The notes beneath the pieces are model-generated. The model was not told where the DNA came from and did not search any database. It worked only from the letters and a program-made list of their open reading frames with translations. 64,000 nucleotides of DNA, taken from NCBI RefSeq assembly GCF_030506325.1, contig NZ_CP120683.1:372001-436000 (forward strand), given 5' to 3'. Shown piece by piece: positions 8,302 to 16,394 of the stretch. Position numbers and translations under genes: made by a program. Numbering within the stretch: the stretch's first letter is position 1; each line of letters starts with the position of its first letter. The stretch comes from Tunicatimonas pelagia (GTDB lineage: Bacteria; Bacteroidota; Bacteroidia; Cytophagales; Cyclobacteriaceae).

Positions 8302-9036
8302 ATGCTATTACGAGGAGAAAACTTAGTAAAAAAATACAAACGGCGCACGGTAGTAGACGGCATCTCGGTTGATGTGCAGCAAGGAGAAATTGTTGGTCTG
8401 CTGGGTCCCAACGGTGCCGGTAAAACAACTTCTTTCTACATGATTGTTGGCTTAATTAAGCCGAACGAAGGGCGCATTTTTCTGGATAAGCAGGAGATTA
8501 CTGATCTGCCCATGTACAAGCGGGCCAAACGAGGCATTGGCTACCTTGCCCAAGAAGCTTCGGTATTCCGAAAGCTGAGCGTAGAAGATAATATTATGGC
8601 GGTGTTGGAGATGACATCCGGCCTATCTAAGGCTGAGCGTCAGGATAAAGTTGATGCTTTGCTTGAGGAGTTTAGCCTTACCCACGTGCGGAAAAACCTC
8701 GGAATGGTGCTATCGGGTGGCGAGCGTCGTCGCACCGAAATTGCCCGCGCCCTGGCAGTAGACCCCAAATTTGTACTGCTGGATGAACCTTTCGCCGGGG
8801 TTGATCCTATTGCAGTAGAAGAGATTCAGAGCATTGTTGCCCAGCTGAAAAACAAGAATATTGGTATTCTGATTACTGACCACAACGTAAACGAAACACT
8901 TTCTATTACCGACCGGGCATATCTGATGTTTGAAGGGCGGTTACTCAAGGCGGGCAGTGCCGAAGACTTGGCTAACGATGAGCAGGTACGAAGGGTTTAC
9001 CTAGGAAAACACTTTGAGCTAAAGCGAAAAATCTGA
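8302..9036 (+). CDS. lptB: LPS export ABC transporter ATP-binding protein LptB
   Basis: 244 residues, the normal LptB size. It is the cytoplasmic ATPase that powers lipopolysaccharide extraction from the inner membrane with LptF/LptG. Walker A is GPNGAGKTT (about 35-43), the Q-loop region is [18 protein letters not shown], the signature is [15 protein letters not shown], Walker B is [16 protein letters not shown] and the switch histidine lies in ITDHNV. The [11 protein letters not shown] segment is typical of LptB. The lptF/G and lptA/C genes are not in the window. The GH3-family gene follows after 4 bp and is probably co-transcribed. Confidence 0.96.
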   Translation: MLLRGENLVKKYKRRTVVDGISVDVQQGEIVGLLGPNGAGKTTSFYMIVGLIKPNEGRIFLDKQEITDLPMYKRAKRGIGYLAQEASVFRKLSVEDNIMAVLEMTSGLSKAERQDKVDALLEEFSLTHVRKNLGMVLSGGERRRTEIARALAVDPKFVLLDEPFAGVDPIAVEEIQSIVAQLKNKNIGILITDHNVNETLSITDRAYLMFEGRLLKAGSAEDLANDEQVRRVYLGKHFELKRKI

Positions 9037-9040
9037 GTGT

Positions 9041-10570
9041 ATGGAAATCGTTAACTCAGTGCTCACCTGGCTGATGAAAAAACGGATTCATCAGATTGAA
9101 CTCTTTCTCAAATATCCGCACGACGTTCAGCACGACGTTTTTCAATACCTTATTAAAACAGCTAAGGATACTAAGTTTGGTAAACAGTATGGCTTTCGGG
9201 AGGTTTCCCAGGTACAGCAGTTTCAAGAACGGGTGCCAATTGTCAGCTACGAAGATTTCTTTCCCTACATTGACCGGCTGATGCACGGCGAGGAAAATGT
9301 GCTGTGGCCCGGACGAGTGAAGTGGTTTGCTAAATCATCTGGCACTACGAATGCTACTAGTAAATTTATTCCCGTTTCTCAAGAGGCACTAGACGATTGC
9401 CACTTTAAAGGCGGTAAAGACCTGGTTTCTATCTACGTCAACAATTATCCGGCTACCAAGATGTTTGTCGGAAAAACCCTGACCATTGGTGGCAGCCAGC
9501 AGATTAATCAGCTCGATCAAAACGCAGAGTCGTACACTGGTGATGTTTCCGCGGTACTTATGAAGAACTTACCGCTCTGGGCTCAGTTCACTCGCACTCC
9601 GAGCATGGACATTGCCCTGATGGATAATTGGGAAGAAAAAGTAGAGAAGATCGCCCAGTCTACCGTACACGAGAACGTAACCGCCATGGCCGGAGTACCT
9701 ACCTGGACTATCGTGATCTTGCAACGAATTTTGGAGTTAAAAAACGCCAAGCACGTTCACGAAGTATGGCCCAACCTGGAGGTTTTCTTTCACGGGGCAG
9801 TTTCTTTTACGCCCTACCGCGACCTGTTTCGGAAGCTAATTCCTTCGGATAAGATGCACTATACCGAGACCTACAACGCTACCGAGGGCTTTTTTGGCAT
9901 TCAGGATCAGCGCGACTCCACCGAGATGCTACTGATGCTGGACTACGGAATATTTTACGAGTTTATTCCGATGGACGAAATTGAGCAAGAACACCCCCAG
10001 ACTCTAACCATTGACCAAGTGGAGGTTGGAAAAAACTACGCCTTAGTTATTAGCACCAATGCCGGACTATGGCGTTATAAAATTGGGGATACCATTCGGT
10101 TCACCTCTACCCGCCCCTACCGCTTCCGTATTTCTGGTCGTACTAAGCACTTTATCAATGCTTTTGGAGAAGAGCTGGTGATAGAAAATGCGGAACAAGC
10201 ACTGGCTGAAGCCTGCCGACAAAGCGGTGCCCTTATTGAAAACTTCACCGCAGCTCCGCAGTATATGGGCGAAAGCAACAAAGGTCGGCACGAGTGGATT
10301 ATTGAATTCTCCCAACCTCCAGAGTCTATTGATCGGTTCACGCAAATTCTGGACGAAACGCTCCAAAAACTAAACTCCGATTATCGCGCTAAGCGAGAGA
10401 ACTCATTAGCAGTAGATGTTCCCCTAATTCACGCCGCTCCTGCGGGTACGTTTTACCGCTGGATGAAAAGCCGGGGGAAACTGGGCGGACAAAACAAAGT
10501 ACCTCGCCTGGCTAATAACCGGGAGTACTTGGAAGACATTCTTTCCAACCACATGAATGGTGTTACTTAG
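9041..10570 (+). CDS. GH3 auxin-responsive-promoter family (acyl-adenylating) protein
   Basis: 509 residues, the usual length for bacterial GH3-family proteins of the firefly-luciferase-type adenylating superfamily. Motifs: the ATP phosphate loop KSSGTTNATSKFIPVS (near residue 100), TETYNATEGFFGIQ (motif 2) and YRFRISGRTKHFINAFGEEL (motif 3/hinge). Plant members conjugate amino acids to acyl acids; the bacterial substrate is not established. It lies 4 bp after lptB. This 'GH3' is unrelated to glycoside hydrolase family 3. Confidence 0.9.
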   Translation: MEIVNSVLTWLMKKRIHQIELFLKYPHDVQHDVFQYLIKTAKDTKFGKQYGFREVSQVQQFQERVPIVSYEDFFPYIDRLMHGEENVLWPGRVKWFAKSSGTTNATSKFIPVSQEALDDCHFKGGKDLVSIYVNNYPATKMFVGKTLTIGGSQQINQLDQNAESYTGDVSAVLMKNLPLWAQFTRTPSMDIALMDNWEEKVEKIAQSTVHENVTAMAGVPTWTIVILQRILELKNAKHVHEVWPNLEVFFHGAVSFTPYRDLFRKLIPSDKMHYTETYNATEGFFGIQDQRDSTEMLLMLDYGIFYEFIPMDEIEQEHPQTLTIDQVEVGKNYALVISTNAGLWRYKIGDTIRFTSTRPYRFRISGRTKHFINAFGEELVIENAEQALAEACRQSGALIENFTAAPQYMGESNKGRHEWIIEFSQPPESIDRFTQILDETLQKLNSDYRAKRENSLAVDVPLIHAAPAGTFYRWMKSRGKLGGQNKVPRLANNREYLEDILSNHMNGVT

Positions 10571-10629
10571 TAAATATTGCGGCGGATAACCAGAAGCAAC
10601 ACCGTGAAAGCTGATACCAATCACTACAT

Positions 10630-13080
10630 TCACTCCTGCTTTAGCGAGTCTACCGGATTAGCTAAAGCCGCTTGAACCGTTTTGAAACTAATGGTGAATA
10701 GGGTAACCAGTAGTATTATCACCAACGGAAATACTATCAACTGCCAGCTAACATCTATCCGAAAAGCATAATTTTCCAGCCAAAGCTGCATACTAACGTA
10801 GGCAATAGGCATCGCTACTATTGATGCTAAAACCAGCAGTTTTATGTAATCTTTTGCCAGTAGAGCAATAATACCCTGCGTTGAAGCTCCCAAGGTTTTA
10901 CGAATCCCAATTTCTTGAGTGCGCTGCTGGGCGGAAAAGGTAGCCATGCTAAACAGTCCTAAGCTAGAAATCAAGATCATCAAAACTGAAAGAGCATTAA
11001 AGAAACGGGAATACTGCTGCTCCGCTTGATACAACTGCTGAAAAGCATCATCCAAAAAGTAATAGCTAAATGGGTTATCAGGGAAGTGTTCGGCAAATAA
11101 CGCTGACACTCGCTCAATAGTCGAAGCTACATCAGAAGAAGCAAGCTTGACCATAAAATATTCATGATGAGTAGGAAGATAGACAAAGGCTAGCGGAATA
11201 ATGGGTTCCTGCAACGACTTTTGGTGGTAATCATTAACGACTGCCTGTACTCGGTGCTGGCTCCCGTGATGCGTAACGTACTGACCCACGGCAGTAACGG
11301 GGTCAGTAAAACCCAATGCCCGAGCCGCTTTCTCATTGAGTATGTAGGGTACTTCGTCAGATTTAGATTTTTCAGCGAAGTTTTCGCCCGCCACAATCTT
11401 TAATCCTAGTGTCTTAACATAGTCAGCATCGATACCTATAAAGTTCATATCAATGCCTTGCCCAGCATCTTGGCCTTCAGCGTAAATTTTACTGGTACTG
11501 TACTCCAACAATCGGCCGGGGACGTGGGTAGAAGCCGACACACTACCAATAGCTCCCGAAGCAATTAACCGTTCTTTAAACGTCTGAACCTGGGTGGCGT
11601 AGGCTTCGGTACCTCGTACGGTTTGCACCGTAGGAGCCGAAAAAACCAATAGCTGCTCTTCAAACCCTAGATTTTGCTGATGCATAAACTGATACTGCTG
11701 GTAGAGCATAAAGGTAAAGGTGAGCGTAAGCAGCCCGATAAACAATTGAAATCCAATCAGGCTATTCTGAAGATACTGTAGCTTGGCGTGCCCCTTGTAT
11801 CTCCCCTTGATAGCATTTATCGGTTCAAACCTGGCCGCAAATCGCGCCGGATAATAGCCTATCAGCACTAGTAAAACTGTTAAACCCAACACAACGGATG
11901 CTACGAAGTAGGGATCAAACCAATTAGCTGAAAAAACGGGTGAGGTTGGTAGCTGAGGTAGTACGAGTGAAATACACACCAAAGTGATGGCTAGAGCTAA
12001 CAGTAAAATCAAGCCGGTTTCAGTGAGTGTTTGTCTACGAAGTTGCCGTTTGGTAGCTCCCAAATACTTACGAATACCTACCTCGCGTATCCGCTTAAGC
12101 GATAGGGCAGTAGACATATTGGCGTAGTTGAGCCCAGCTACAATAAGCAGTGCCGAAGCTATTATCAGTAAAAATGCAATATGCTGGTAGCTCCCGTTTG
12201 CCTCAGCTTCTAATTGCCGATGCGAATGCAGATGGATATTGGTGAGCGGCTGAAGCACCACTTTACTTTTGACTGATTTGCCTTCTCCCATTGCTTCACT
12301 ATTGGTTTGCAGTAGCGATTGCAGTTGGGTAGTAAGTTGCGTAGCCTCAGTGCCCGTTTGCGCCAAAAGGTATACGTAGGTATCGTACCATTCCCAGCTA
12401 TCCGCAAAATTCTCTTCGGGATAGAGTGCTTCAAAACTACTAGCACTGAGCAGCAGATCAAACGACAAGTGGGTATTAGCCGGGACATCTGCAACAATTC
12501 CGGTCACCGTATGCTGAATATCTTGCGAGAAGGAACTTACTTCCATACGCTGGCCAATTATATCTTCTACCTTAGTATCGGAGCCAAAGTACTTCCGGGC
12601 AGCAGACTCAGTTAATACAATAGAAAAAGACGCCTCTAAAGCTAGTGCTGGATTACCCGCAATAAAGTTGTAGCTGAAAATCGTTGTAAAATATTCGTCA
12701 GCGTACAGAAAATGATCTTCTTGAAATTGGCGGATACGATCACCCTGCCGATAGGTAAAAATAAAAATTCCCGATGCCGGACGAAAAGGCATTGTGACCT
12801 TTTCTACTGTCGGAATATATTCCCTAATTGCTTTAGGCAGCGCGTTGAAATTGGTAGCAAACGGTACAACCTCTTGGTTACCCTGATATTTATTCAGAGC
12901 AACCCGATAGATACGATCGGAGTGTTGATGCCACTTATCGTAACTCAACTCATAGCTAACAAACTTTAGAATAAGCACAAAGGCACTTATTCCAACTGCC
13001 AAGCCAACAATATTAATGAGGCTAAAGACACTGTTTTTTAAAAGGCTGCGATAAGCTACCTTAACATTATTTTTTAGCAT
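10630..13080 (-). CDS. MacB/FtsX-type ABC transporter permease
   Basis: 816 residues from the ATG at 13080 (a TTG at 13092 would add four). Architecture: a membrane segment at about 17-37, a large periplasmic MacB_PCD domain, the first FtsX domain with three membrane segments (around 290-420, with LNYANMSTALSLKRIREVGIRKYLGA), a second periplasmic domain, and a second FtsX domain (around 690-815, with FSAQQRTQEIGIRKTLGA) ending in LANPVDSLKQE. It lacks the prefix domain of its neighbours and is divergent from padR. No ATPase gene is adjacent. Probably part of an efflux or lipoprotein-type mechanotransmission complex; substrate unknown. Confidence 0.9.
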   Translation of the reverse strand: MLKNNVKVAYRSLLKNSVFSLINIVGLAVGISAFVLILKFVSYELSYDKWHQHSDRIYRVALNKYQGNQEVVPFATNFNALPKAIREYIPTVEKVTMPFRPASGIFIFTYRQGDRIRQFQEDHFLYADEYFTTIFSYNFIAGNPALALEASFSIVLTESAARKYFGSDTKVEDIIGQRMEVSSFSQDIQHTVTGIVADVPANTHLSFDLLLSASSFEALYPEENFADSWEWYDTYVYLLAQTGTEATQLTTQLQSLLQTNSEAMGEGKSVKSKVVLQPLTNIHLHSHRQLEAEANGSYQHIAFLLIIASALLIVAGLNYANMSTALSLKRIREVGIRKYLGATKRQLRRQTLTETGLILLLALAITLVCISLVLPQLPTSPVFSANWFDPYFVASVVLGLTVLLVLIGYYPARFAARFEPINAIKGRYKGHAKLQYLQNSLIGFQLFIGLLTLTFTFMLYQQYQFMHQQNLGFEEQLLVFSAPTVQTVRGTEAYATQVQTFKERLIASGAIGSVSASTHVPGRLLEYSTSKIYAEGQDAGQGIDMNFIGIDADYVKTLGLKIVAGENFAEKSKSDEVPYILNEKAARALGFTDPVTAVGQYVTHHGSQHRVQAVVNDYHQKSLQEPIIPLAFVYLPTHHEYFMVKLASSDVASTIERVSALFAEHFPDNPFSYYFLDDAFQQLYQAEQQYSRFFNALSVLMILISSLGLFSMATFSAQQRTQEIGIRKTLGASTQGIIALLAKDYIKLLVLASIVAMPIAYVSMQLWLENYAFRIDVSWQLIVFPLVIILLVTLFTISFKTVQAALANPVDSLKQE

Positions 13081-13392
13081 AGTTGGCACCAAGATAATAA
13101 GACTAAGATCAGGTAACGCAAGGTAAATCTTTCAATTTTTAGTACCAAGATTATTGGCCAAGCATAGCTGCTAGACCAATGGGGTGCTCTGGTTATATCT
13201 CTACTAATTTTTCGAGAGATGCGTATCAACCACTGTCCAAAACCGGATAGCTAGTGTTCGCCGATGAACACTTTATGATAGCATGAGCACGCACAAATCA
13301 GCGTATACGGGCTACTACAGACCATTCTGAATTTTGGCAGATCATTTGTTATACCGAAATAGAAGTAATTACTCAAGTAATAAACCTATCCT
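13081..13392. promoter_or_regulatory. Divergent intergenic region, permease / padR
   Basis: About 310 bp between the divergent permease and padR, holding both promoters. Apart from the inverted repeat at 13368-13381 I see no strong motif or RNA gene. Confidence 0.4.
13368..13381. promoter_or_regulatory. Candidate PadR operator: ATTACT-ca-AGTAAT
   Basis: Perfect 6-bp inverted arms with a 2-bp spacer end 11 bp before the padR ATG. PadR regulators bind short inverted repeats and usually repress their own operon, so position and symmetry fit an autoregulatory site. No second copy was found elsewhere to confirm it. Confidence 0.4.
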
Positions 13393-13734
13393 ATGAGAAG
13401 AAGCGATTTAGGTGAATTCGAGGAAGTAGTACTGCTGTCAGTAGCGGTGCTCACCCCTCAAGCCTACAGCGTAGCCATTGCCGAGGCACTGGAAGAAGAA
13501 ACTGGCAAGACGGTTACTACCGGTGCCGTTCACGCAGCTTTACAACGACTAGAAAAGAAAGGCTTTGTCAACTCCCAAATGGGAGAAGCTACCCCCGAGC
13601 GGGGCGGACGACGCAAACGCTTATTCACCGTCACCATTGCCGGCAGCCGAATTCTGCACGAAGTTCAGGCCGTCCGCAACCGACTGTGGAACCGGATCGC
13701 TCCTCAGGGTTTGCCGCAAATTAACCTAACATAG
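13393..13734 (+). CDS. PadR family transcriptional regulator
   Basis: 113 residues, a short PadR protein consisting of the winged helix-turn-helix and little else. Typical features: LGEFEEVVLLSVAVL at the start, GAVHAALQRLEKKGFVNSQM (recognition helix and wing) and GRRKRLFTVTIAG. It is a cytoplasmic dimeric regulator, usually a repressor released by a small ligand. It ends 2 bp before the first prefix-domain permease, so it heads the permease operon. In other phyla PadR genes also sit next to prefix-domain permeases, so this pairing is a known theme. Confidence 0.93.
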   Translation: MRRSDLGEFEEVVLLSVAVLTPQAYSVAIAEALEEETGKTVTTGAVHAALQRLEKKGFVNSQMGEATPERGGRRKRLFTVTIAGSRILHEVQAVRNRLWNRIAPQGLPQINLT

Positions 13735-13736
13735 AT

Positions 13737-16394
13737 ATGGCTAGCCGAGATCACAAGTCTAGTGCCCCTCCATCTATTGTTGATAACATTTTACGCCGAT
13801 TCTGCACATCACACTTGGTTGAAGAAATCTTGGGGGATTTGCACGAACGCTACTATTTGATAGAAGAAAAAGAGGGAACCGTGGAGGCTAAGCGGCGGTA
13901 TTGGCGTGAAGCCATCGCTTATTTACGCCCGGCTATGTTTATCACTGACCCATCTCAATTAACCCCTACCAATGCAATTTCTCCAGCTATGCTTACTAAC
14001 TATTTTAAGATCGCTCTTCGTAATCTTACTCGTCAAAAAGCTTTCTCTTTTCTCAATCTGTTCGGATTAGCACTTGGTATTGGATGTAGCCTACTCATTT
14101 TCATTTGGATTCAGAGCGAACGAAGCGTAGATAATTTTCACACCAACGGTGATCAGTTGTACCAAGTGTATATGCGAGCATATAATGGCGATGAACTGGA
14201 AACCAGCTACCGTACTCCAGCACCGTTACCCACCGAACTCAAGCAGACGATACCAGAGGTAGAATACGCCTCAGGATTTGCTAAAGTACTTCGATTAAGC
14301 CAGCAGGGCGATATTTACGAAGCTTTTCAGGTAGGTGATGAAAAGCATAAAATGAAAGGCAGTCGGGCTGGTACCGATTTCTTTACCATGTTCAGCTATC
14401 CGCTATTGCATGGCACACCGGAAACAGCCCTTAGTGACCCAAAAAGCGTAGCAATCTCCCGCAGTATGGCTAATCTGTTCTTCAGTAGTCCTGAAGATGC
14501 TTTTGGCGAGACAATGATCTTTCATACCGAAAGGGGGAAACAGGAAGTAAAGGTAACAGCCATATTTGAAGATATTCCCTCAACTTCTTCCGATCAATTT
14601 GACTACCTCACCAACTGGGACACATGGGTGGAAAATGATGAATTTAAACAATTTTGGGGGCACTTTGGCACACTCACTTACGTGCAGTTACAAGCAAATA
14701 CCAATCCTGATTTGGTAGCTGAGAAGGTTGCCGACTTTCTTACTGACTACGTGGATGTGCCGGAGGGGATGAACCTGCGCTTTGAACTTGATCTACACCC
14801 CTTCAGCGAGCGTTATCTTTATAATAACTTTGAAAATGGTCAGCCTAACGGAGGGCGTATCGAGTACGTTCGTTTACTGAGTATCGTCGCGATTTTCATT
14901 CTCTTTATCGCCTGTATTAACTTCATGAATCTAACGACGGCTCGCTCTCTTCGTCGGGCAAAAGAGGTAGGGGTACGCAAGGTAGCAGGAGCTGATCGCC
15001 GGAGCCTGATCTACCAATTTATGGGCGAAGCCGTGTTACTGACGCTACTTGCCACACTGCTAGCTCTTCTACTCGCCTCAGTGCTCATGCCCTGGTACAA
15101 TACACTGACTGAAAAGCAGTTATTCCTACCATTTGCCAACCCCATCTTTTGGGTAGGTCTTTTAGGACTTATCCTGACAGTAGGACTAATCGCCGGAAGC
15201 TACCCAGCATTATTTCTATCAGCTCTTCTTCCGGTTCGAGTACTCAAAGGATCACTAAAATTCAGTACTGGAAATACCCGCTTTCGCCAAGGGCTAGTGG
15301 TATTTCAGTTTGCTCTCTCCGCCTTACTCATTATTGCCACTATTGTGATTACCCGACAAACTGAATTCATCCAAAACAAGCATTTAGGTTACGACCGAGA
15401 AAATGTAATCTACCTTCGGCTGGAAGGCGATCTGGTTGATAACTACTTAACCTTTAAAGAAGAAGCGTTACGAATGCCCGGAATAAAGCACGTAGATCGT
15501 AGTGCTCAAACTCCCCATCAGATGGGACTCAGCGGTTCGTTTGTTCGCTGGCCGGGCATGAATGAAGACAACCCCGTGAGTTTCACTCCCAGTTCAGTGG
15601 GTTACGATTTTGTAAAACTTATGGGCATTGAAGTAGTTGAGGGACGGGATTTTTCACCGGAGTTTGCTACCGATACTTCCAGCTTTTTAGTCAGCGAACT
15701 AGCCGTGCAGCAAATGGGACTAAAAGACCCCATTGGCAGCGAAATTACCATTTTCGGGAAGACTGGGCCGATTGTAGGGGTGATCCGTGACTTTCATACC
15801 CAATCACTACATCAGTCACTTCGCCCGGTGGTGCTAGACGTGAAAGAAGGATTGAATTTCGGAACTATTCTGGTTCGCACCCAGCCAGGGATGACGAAGG
15901 AAGCTCTCGCCAGTTTAGAGGAAGTCAGCCAACGGTTGAATCCTGCTTACCCATTTACCTATCGTTTTTTAGATGATGAGTACCATACTCTCTACCAAAG
16001 CGAACAAGTTGTTGCTCGGTTGTCTAATGCGTTTGGTCTGTTGGCCATTTTTATATCATGTCTAGGACTACTCGGCTTAGCAATGTTTGCCGCCCAGCAG
16101 CGAGTCAAAGAAATGAGTATTCGTAAGGTATTGGGGGCCAGTGTCAGCCAGATATTCACCCTTTTTACCAAGGATTTCTTACAGTTAGTGGGTATGGCAC
16201 TGCTAATTGCTATTCCTACTGCTTGGTTGGCGATGAATGAATGGTTACAAGGCTTTGCTTTTCGTATCAATTTATCCTGGTGGATATTTGGGCTTGCCGG
16301 AGTATTCTGCCTAGGAATTACCATGCTAGCTATTGGCTACCAAGCCTTCCGTACTGCCCAGGTAAACCCGACCAGCTCTCTGCGGAATGAGTAA
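13737..16394 (+). CDS. Prefix-domain FtsX/MacB-type permease 1
   Basis: 885 residues. Residues ~12-75 form the soluble prefix domain (IVDNILRRFCTSHLVEEILG, then DLHERYYLIEEKEG and YWREAIAYLRP). A membrane segment follows at about 102-126, then MacB_PCD, an FtsX domain near 375-500 (CINFMNLTTARSLRRAKEVG), a second periplasmic domain and a second FtsX domain near 760-880 (AAQQRVKEMSIRKVLGA). It ends in SLRNE. The terminal codons AAT GAG TAA contain the ATG of the next gene (8-bp overlap ATGAGTAA), which implies translational coupling. It starts 2 bp after padR. Substrate unknown; no ATPase is encoded nearby. Confidence 0.93.
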   Translation: MASRDHKSSAPPSIVDNILRRFCTSHLVEEILGDLHERYYLIEEKEGTVEAKRRYWREAIAYLRPAMFITDPSQLTPTNAISPAMLTNYFKIALRNLTRQKAFSFLNLFGLALGIGCSLLIFIWIQSERSVDNFHTNGDQLYQVYMRAYNGDELETSYRTPAPLPTELKQTIPEVEYASGFAKVLRLSQQGDIYEAFQVGDEKHKMKGSRAGTDFFTMFSYPLLHGTPETALSDPKSVAISRSMANLFFSSPEDAFGETMIFHTERGKQEVKVTAIFEDIPSTSSDQFDYLTNWDTWVENDEFKQFWGHFGTLTYVQLQANTNPDLVAEKVADFLTDYVDVPEGMNLRFELDLHPFSERYLYNNFENGQPNGGRIEYVRLLSIVAIFILFIACINFMNLTTARSLRRAKEVGVRKVAGADRRSLIYQFMGEAVLLTLLATLLALLLASVLMPWYNTLTEKQLFLPFANPIFWVGLLGLILTVGLIAGSYPALFLSALLPVRVLKGSLKFSTGNTRFRQGLVVFQFALSALLIIATIVITRQTEFIQNKHLGYDRENVIYLRLEGDLVDNYLTFKEEALRMPGIKHVDRSAQTPHQMGLSGSFVRWPGMNEDNPVSFTPSSVGYDFVKLMGIEVVEGRDFSPEFATDTSSFLVSELAVQQMGLKDPIGSEITIFGKTGPIVGVIRDFHTQSLHQSLRPVVLDVKEGLNFGTILVRTQPGMTKEALASLEEVSQRLNPAYPFTYRFLDDEYHTLYQSEQVVARLSNAFGLLAIFISCLGLLGLAMFAAQQRVKEMSIRKVLGASVSQIFTLFTKDFLQLVGMALLIAIPTAWLAMNEWLQGFAFRINLSWWIFGLAGVFCLGITMLAIGYQAFRTAQVNPTSSLRNE

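Noticed and set aside
15992-16324. Antisense ORFs within the FtsX permeases
   Set aside because: Open frames opposite membrane-protein genes are expected by composition; no start context or domain.
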